Under the pieces are notes generated by a model. It saw only the letters and a program-made list of their open reading frames with translations, made no database searches and was not told the DNA's origin. From the NCBI GenBank assembly GCA_964545895.1, contig CAZJHS010000113.1, positions 1 through 8,240 on the forward strand: 8,240 nt of DNA. Reading direction: 5' to 3'. Of the stretch, positions 5,586 through 8,240 are shown piece after piece. Both the position numbers and the translations under genes were made by a program. How positions within the stretch are numbered: the stretch's first letter is position 1; each line of letters opens with the position of its first letter. This DNA comes from UBA6183 sp964545895 (GTDB lineage Bacteria; Bacteroidota; Bacteroidia; UKL13-3).

Positions 5586-6386
5586 ATGTTAACCCAAACC
5601 ATAACCGACCAAATGGGGCGTACCATTACCGTAAACAATCCGCCAAAGCGCATCGTTTCGTTGGTGCCATCGCAAACCGAATTGCTTTACCAGCTTGGGC
5701 TTACCCACGAGGTAGTTGGGCAAACTTTGTTTTGCATACACCCTGCAGATATGCATCAAACCAAACCACGGGTAGGCGGTACTAAAAAAGTAAAGATGGA
5801 TGTTATAGCCAGTTTGCAACCCGATTTAATTATTGGAAATAAAGAAGAAAACGAACAAACAGATATTGAGCAGTTGGTGCAAAAGTACCCCGTGTGGATG
5901 AGCGATATTAAAACCTTAAACGATGCTTTGGATATGATTACGGGCATTGGTCAATTGGTAGGCAAACCCAATGAAGCCAATAAATTAGCTCAAACCATAC
6001 AACAAAGTTTTAAAGCATTTAAGGTTGATGTAACCACACCTAAACCGGCTTTATATTTAATTTGGCGCAACCCTTGGATGGCAGCTGGACACAGTACTTT
6101 TATTACCGAAATGATGCATGGTTTAGGATTACAAAATGTAGCGAGCCAACAACAAAGCCGTTATCCGGAGTTAACTAACAATCAAATTGCAGAACTTAAC
6201 CCTGAGGTTATTTTACTATCGAGCGAGCCATACCCATTTAAAGAAAAACACCTAGCCGAGCTGCAAACACTTTGCCCGCAGGTCAAAATACTGTTGGTTG
6301 ATGGCGAATTATTTAGCTGGTATGGAAGCAGATTGCTGCACAGTGTAGCATATTTTAAGCAACTTTTGCCGCAATTAACCCGCTAA
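5586..6386 (+). CDS. Helical-backbone metal receptor (BtuF/TroA fold), no signal peptide
   Basis: A 266-residue protein of the periplasmic-binding-protein type with a helical backbone (PF01497-like; BtuF, FepB and TroA relatives), which bind cobalamin, siderophores or metals for ABC importers. Visible motifs are DQMGRTITVNNPPKRIVSLV (8-27), the entry strand shared by the family; PSQTELLYQLGL (28-39); VVGQTLFCIHP (43-53); RVGGTKKV (62-69); and QPDLIIGNKEEN (78-89). The C-terminal lobe has YLIWRNPWMAAGHSTFITEM (157-176) and VDGELFSWYGSRLLHSVAYF (238-257). There is no signal peptide or lipobox at the N-terminus, unlike classical BtuF, and no ABC permease or ATPase lies nearby. Signal-less relatives occur in Bacteroidota. 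The start ATG at 5586 puts the family motif at residue 8, as expected. It is divergent from the DUF4199 unit and sits 31 bases before the EamA gene. The ligand is unknown; a cytosolic cofactor-handling role is only a guess. Confidence 0.82.
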   Translation: MLTQTITDQMGRTITVNNPPKRIVSLVPSQTELLYQLGLTHEVVGQTLFCIHPADMHQTKPRVGGTKKVKMDVIASLQPDLIIGNKEENEQTDIEQLVQKYPVWMSDIKTLNDALDMITGIGQLVGKPNEANKLAQTIQQSFKAFKVDVTTPKPALYLIWRNPWMAAGHSTFITEMMHGLGLQNVASQQQSRYPELTNNQIAELNPEVILLSSEPYPFKEKHLAELQTLCPQVKILLVDGELFSWYGSRLLHSVAYFKQLLPQLTR

Positions 6387-6387
6387 A

Positions 6388-6407
6388 AGTGCTAACATTG
6401 CAGCACT
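6388..6407 (+). other. Small hairpin in the gap between the BtuF-like and EamA genes
   Basis: AGTGCT (6388-6393) and AGCACT (6402-6407) form a 6-bp perfect stem with an 8-base loop, beginning one base after the upstream stop codon and ending ten bases before the next ATG. No T-run follows. AAAGT (6386-6390) can alternatively pair with ACTTT (6413-6417) just before the start codon. It could tune expression of the downstream gene, or be chance. Confidence 0.35.
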
Positions 6408-6417
6408 ATTAAACTTT

Positions 6418-7317
6418 ATGGGCAGCACAAACGTTAAGGCTTGGTTGGCATTTGCCAGCGTATCTATTTTTTGGGGAACCACCTTTTTAGCCATACGTAT
6501 TGGTGTGCAAAGTATGTCGCCATTTTTAATGGCCGGCACGCGCCACTTATTAGGCGGAATTCTTATTTGCAGTTTCTTTTTACTTAAAGGTTATGGATTT
6601 CCTACCCGAAAACAATTTGGGGTGTATGTAGTAAATGGCATTTTAATGCTGGTAATTGGCAATGGCTTAGTTACCTGGGCCGAAATGTACATAAGCAGCG
6701 GATTAGCCGCCCTTATTTGTGCACTTACACCGCTTAGTATTATTGCCGTAAATGCCTTGTTTGGCGCACAAAAAGAATCGTTAAAAGCACAAGCCATTTT
6801 AGGCATTGCATTTTGCTTAATAGCACAAGTGGTAATTTTTAGGGATAATTTAAAAGAGCTTGCCGACCCAAACTATATTATGGGTATTGTATTTATTTTA
6901 ATTGCCATTATGGGTTGGGGCATGGGTAGCATATACAGTAAAAACAAACAAACGGGGTTAAATCCATTGTATGGCGCAGGCTTGCAAATGTTAAGTGCAG
7001 GTGTAATATTGTTAATATTAGGTACTGGCATGGGCGAGTGGCCGCAGTTTAACCCAACCACTGAGGGAATGTGGTCGTTGGTATATTTAGTGGTGGTAGG
7101 CAGCCTATTGGGCTATGGCAGTTATATGTATGTGCTTAAGCAATTGCCCGCAACTATAGTAAGCACGTATGCATACATTAACACCATTGTAGCTGTAATT
7201 TTAGGTTGGCTTTGGCTTGATGAAAAACTGAATACAGCTATTGCATTGGCCGTTGCCTTAACCATATTAGGCGTATGGTTGGTAAACCGTAGTTTTGCTA
7301 AAACGCAGAAGGGGTGA
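6418..7317 (+). CDS. EamA/DMT-superfamily transporter (YedA-like)
   Basis: A 299-residue inner-membrane protein of the drug/metabolite transporter superfamily. The pattern of hydrophobic stretches fits ten helices made of two EamA repeats, at about 9-140 and 154-291. The first repeat opens with SVSIFWGTTFLAIRIGV (14-30), the family's conserved first helix, and contains GLAALICALTPLSI (95-108). The second contains IMGWGMGSIYSK (164-175), and ends with VSTYAYINTIVAVILGWLWL (248-267) followed by DEKL (268-271), the usual helix-nine signature with its acidic Asp-Glu. Length is close to E. coli YedA (306). Such proteins are usually exporters or exchangers of small metabolites; the substrate here is not predictable. 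It starts 31 bases after the BtuF-like gene on the same strand and is probably co-transcribed with it. The C-terminal tail is basic (RSFAKTQKG), consistent with a cytosolic end. It converges on the histidine kinase across 63 bp where I see no strong terminator. Confidence 0.9.
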   Translation: MGSTNVKAWLAFASVSIFWGTTFLAIRIGVQSMSPFLMAGTRHLLGGILICSFFLLKGYGFPTRKQFGVYVVNGILMLVIGNGLVTWAEMYISSGLAALICALTPLSIIAVNALFGAQKESLKAQAILGIAFCLIAQVVIFRDNLKELADPNYIMGIVFILIAIMGWGMGSIYSKNKQTGLNPLYGAGLQMLSAGVILLILGTGMGEWPQFNPTTEGMWSLVYLVVVGSLLGYGSYMYVLKQLPATIVSTYAYINTIVAVILGWLWLDEKLNTAIALAVALTILGVWLVNRSFAKTQKG

Positions 7318-7380
7318 GGTAATTTAAGCAAAACTTGTTGAGAATGCGCTTGGGATTTTCTATAAATTATAAAAGCTATT

Positions 7381-8240
7381 TTAGTTAGGTATAGCGTTTG
7401 GAATAAATACGGTAAAAGTTGTACCTACGTTTTCTTTGCTTTCTAATTGCATGTACCCATTTAGTTTTCTTACACAATAGCGCGTGGTATAAAGTCCTAA
7501 GCCGCTACCGCTTGCTTTTTGGGTGCCTCTAAAAAACATTTTGTAAACCTCGTTTTGTAAGTGCTCGGGTATACCAATGCCATTGTCTTGCACTTCTATT
7601 TTTATACCGTTTTTGGGTTGTGATACAGTTATGGTAATAAACGGGCTATTGGTTTCGGTATTCCGGTATTTAATGGCATTATCAATAAGGTTTTGAAGAA
7701 TGGTGATGAGCAATCCCTTAATACTATAAAATTTTTGGGGCACGTTGATGTGCTTTTTAAAATTAATTTCGGCAAAACCATTTACATGCGAGAGTGATTT
7801 TAATATTTCGTCAATTTCGTAATCAAAATCAATAAAGTGAAAATCTTGGTCGCCCTGACGAATTTTAGTGGTATTAATGAGTGTATTTAAAATATAGTCT
7901 AAACGTTGGTTTTGGGTTTTAAGTAATCCCAAATAGCGCATTGCCGTTTTAGAGTCGGTTAATTCTTCTTGTGCAATATTAATAATGCCTAATACATTGG
8001 CTACTGGGGCTCTTAAATCGTGTGAGGTGCGGTAAATAAAGGTTTCTAGGTCGTCAATGGTTTCTTTTAAATCAGTAATATCCTTGCTCGAAATGGCCAT
8101 TCCATCGCCCAATTTAAAAGCCGTTAGCCTTAAATAAATACTACCCAAACTGGGGTGCAATCTTACTTGGTCGGTTACAAAGGTTTTGCCAGTTCGTATT
8201 ACTTCTTCGTATTTCGCGTACCTGCCCGATGATTTACAAT
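7381..8240 (-). CDS. PAS-domain sensor histidine kinase (partial, N-terminus missing)
   Basis: Partial gene: 285 residues are visible and the frame is open through the right edge, so the true start is outside. The TTG at 8158-8160 is only an internal codon, because in-frame coding continues upstream with YEEVIRTGKTFVTDQV, the end of a PAS fold, and then FKLGDGMAISSKDITD (the last PAS strand). Next is the dimerisation/phosphoacceptor helix TSHDLRAPVANVLGI, with the autophosphorylated His at 8020-8022. The ATPase domain shows an N-box LIDNAIKYRN (Asn codon 7678-7680), G1 box DNGIGIP (Asp codon 7585-7587), an F-box-like YKMFFRG and G2 box GSGLGLY. All key residues are present, so it should autophosphorylate. 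No membrane span is seen in the visible part; the PAS module suggests cytosolic sensing, but upstream domains are unseen. The partner response regulator is not in the window. The C-terminus ends normally, with no fused receiver domain. Confidence 0.93.
   Translation of the reverse strand, partial: CKSSGRYAKYEEVIRTGKTFVTDQVRLHPSLGSIYLRLTAFKLGDGMAISSKDITDLKETIDDLETFIYRTSHDLRAPVANVLGIINIAQEELTDSKTAMRYLGLLKTQNQRLDYILNTLINTTKIRQGDQDFHFIDFDYEIDEILKSLSHVNGFAEINFKKHINVPQKFYSIKGLLITILQNLIDNAIKYRNTETNSPFITITVSQPKNGIKIEVQDNGIGIPEHLQNEVYKMFFRGTQKASGSGLGLYTTRYCVRKLNGYMQLESKENVGTTFTVFIPNAIPN

Noticed and set aside
5589..5947. Minus-strand ORFs (76 and 63 codons) inside the BtuF-like gene
   Set aside because: Both mirror strongly conserved family motifs on the plus strand and have no domain of their own.
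6591..7331. Three minus-strand ORFs (71, 62 and 69 codons) opposite the EamA gene
   Set aside because: They are hydrophobic shadows of membrane-helix codons; the plus frame has the full two-repeat transporter.
7318..7380. Possible bidirectional terminator between the EamA and histidine kinase genes
   Set aside because: Only a short AT palindrome (TATAAATTATA) is seen; there is no GC stem followed by a T-run on either strand.

Overview
The window looks like chromosomal DNA of a low-GC member of the Bacteroidota. The signs are an outer-membrane BamD lipoprotein of the type seen in that phylum, a DUF4199 membrane protein next to a glycosyltransferase, a cytosolic-looking BtuF/TroA-fold protein without a signal peptide, starts that lack clear Shine-Dalgarno sequences, and a match to the phylum's TAnnTTTG -7 promoter element upstream of bamD. 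Genes are tightly packed, with no gene-free stretch above 300 bases. I see no tRNA, rRNA, CRISPR array, insertion sequence or phage gene.

Layout from left to right. Bases 1-658 (minus) hold the N-terminal part of bamD, running off the left edge. Divergent from it, at 823-1416 (plus), is a secreted NlpC/P60 peptidoglycan hydrolase. It is followed by a 126-bp gap containing two different four-copy heptamer arrays and an inverted repeat. At 1543-1686 (plus) is a 47-residue cysteine-rich zinc-ribbon-like protein, short enough to be missed by automated calling. Its stop lies three bases from the stop of the next operon.

The core of the window (5487 down to 1690, minus) is a compact four-gene unit: DUF4199 membrane protein, membrane-anchored GT2 glycosyltransferase (GtrB/DPM1-like), then two GT4 glycosyltransferases. 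Spacing is 6 bp, an 8-bp overlap and a 4-bp overlap, so these genes are probably co-transcribed and translationally coupled. A plausible reading is synthesis of a lipid-linked sugar by the GT2 enzyme and glycan extension by the GT4 enzymes, but no flippase, polymerase or ligase lies in view and the product is unknown.

Divergent from that unit are a BtuF/TroA-fold metal- or cobalamin-binding protein without a signal peptide (5586-6386) and a ten-helix EamA/DMT transporter (6418-7317), 31 bp apart and probably one transcript. A PAS-histidine kinase (7381 to beyond 8240, minus) converges on them and loses its N-terminus at the right edge.

Most of this is ordinary core-type content. I found no convincing new multi-gene system. 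The items most worth a second look are the tiny zinc-ribbon gene with its heptamer-array leader, the GT4 protein with an altered donor-binding loop, and the DUF4199-glycosyltransferase pairing.
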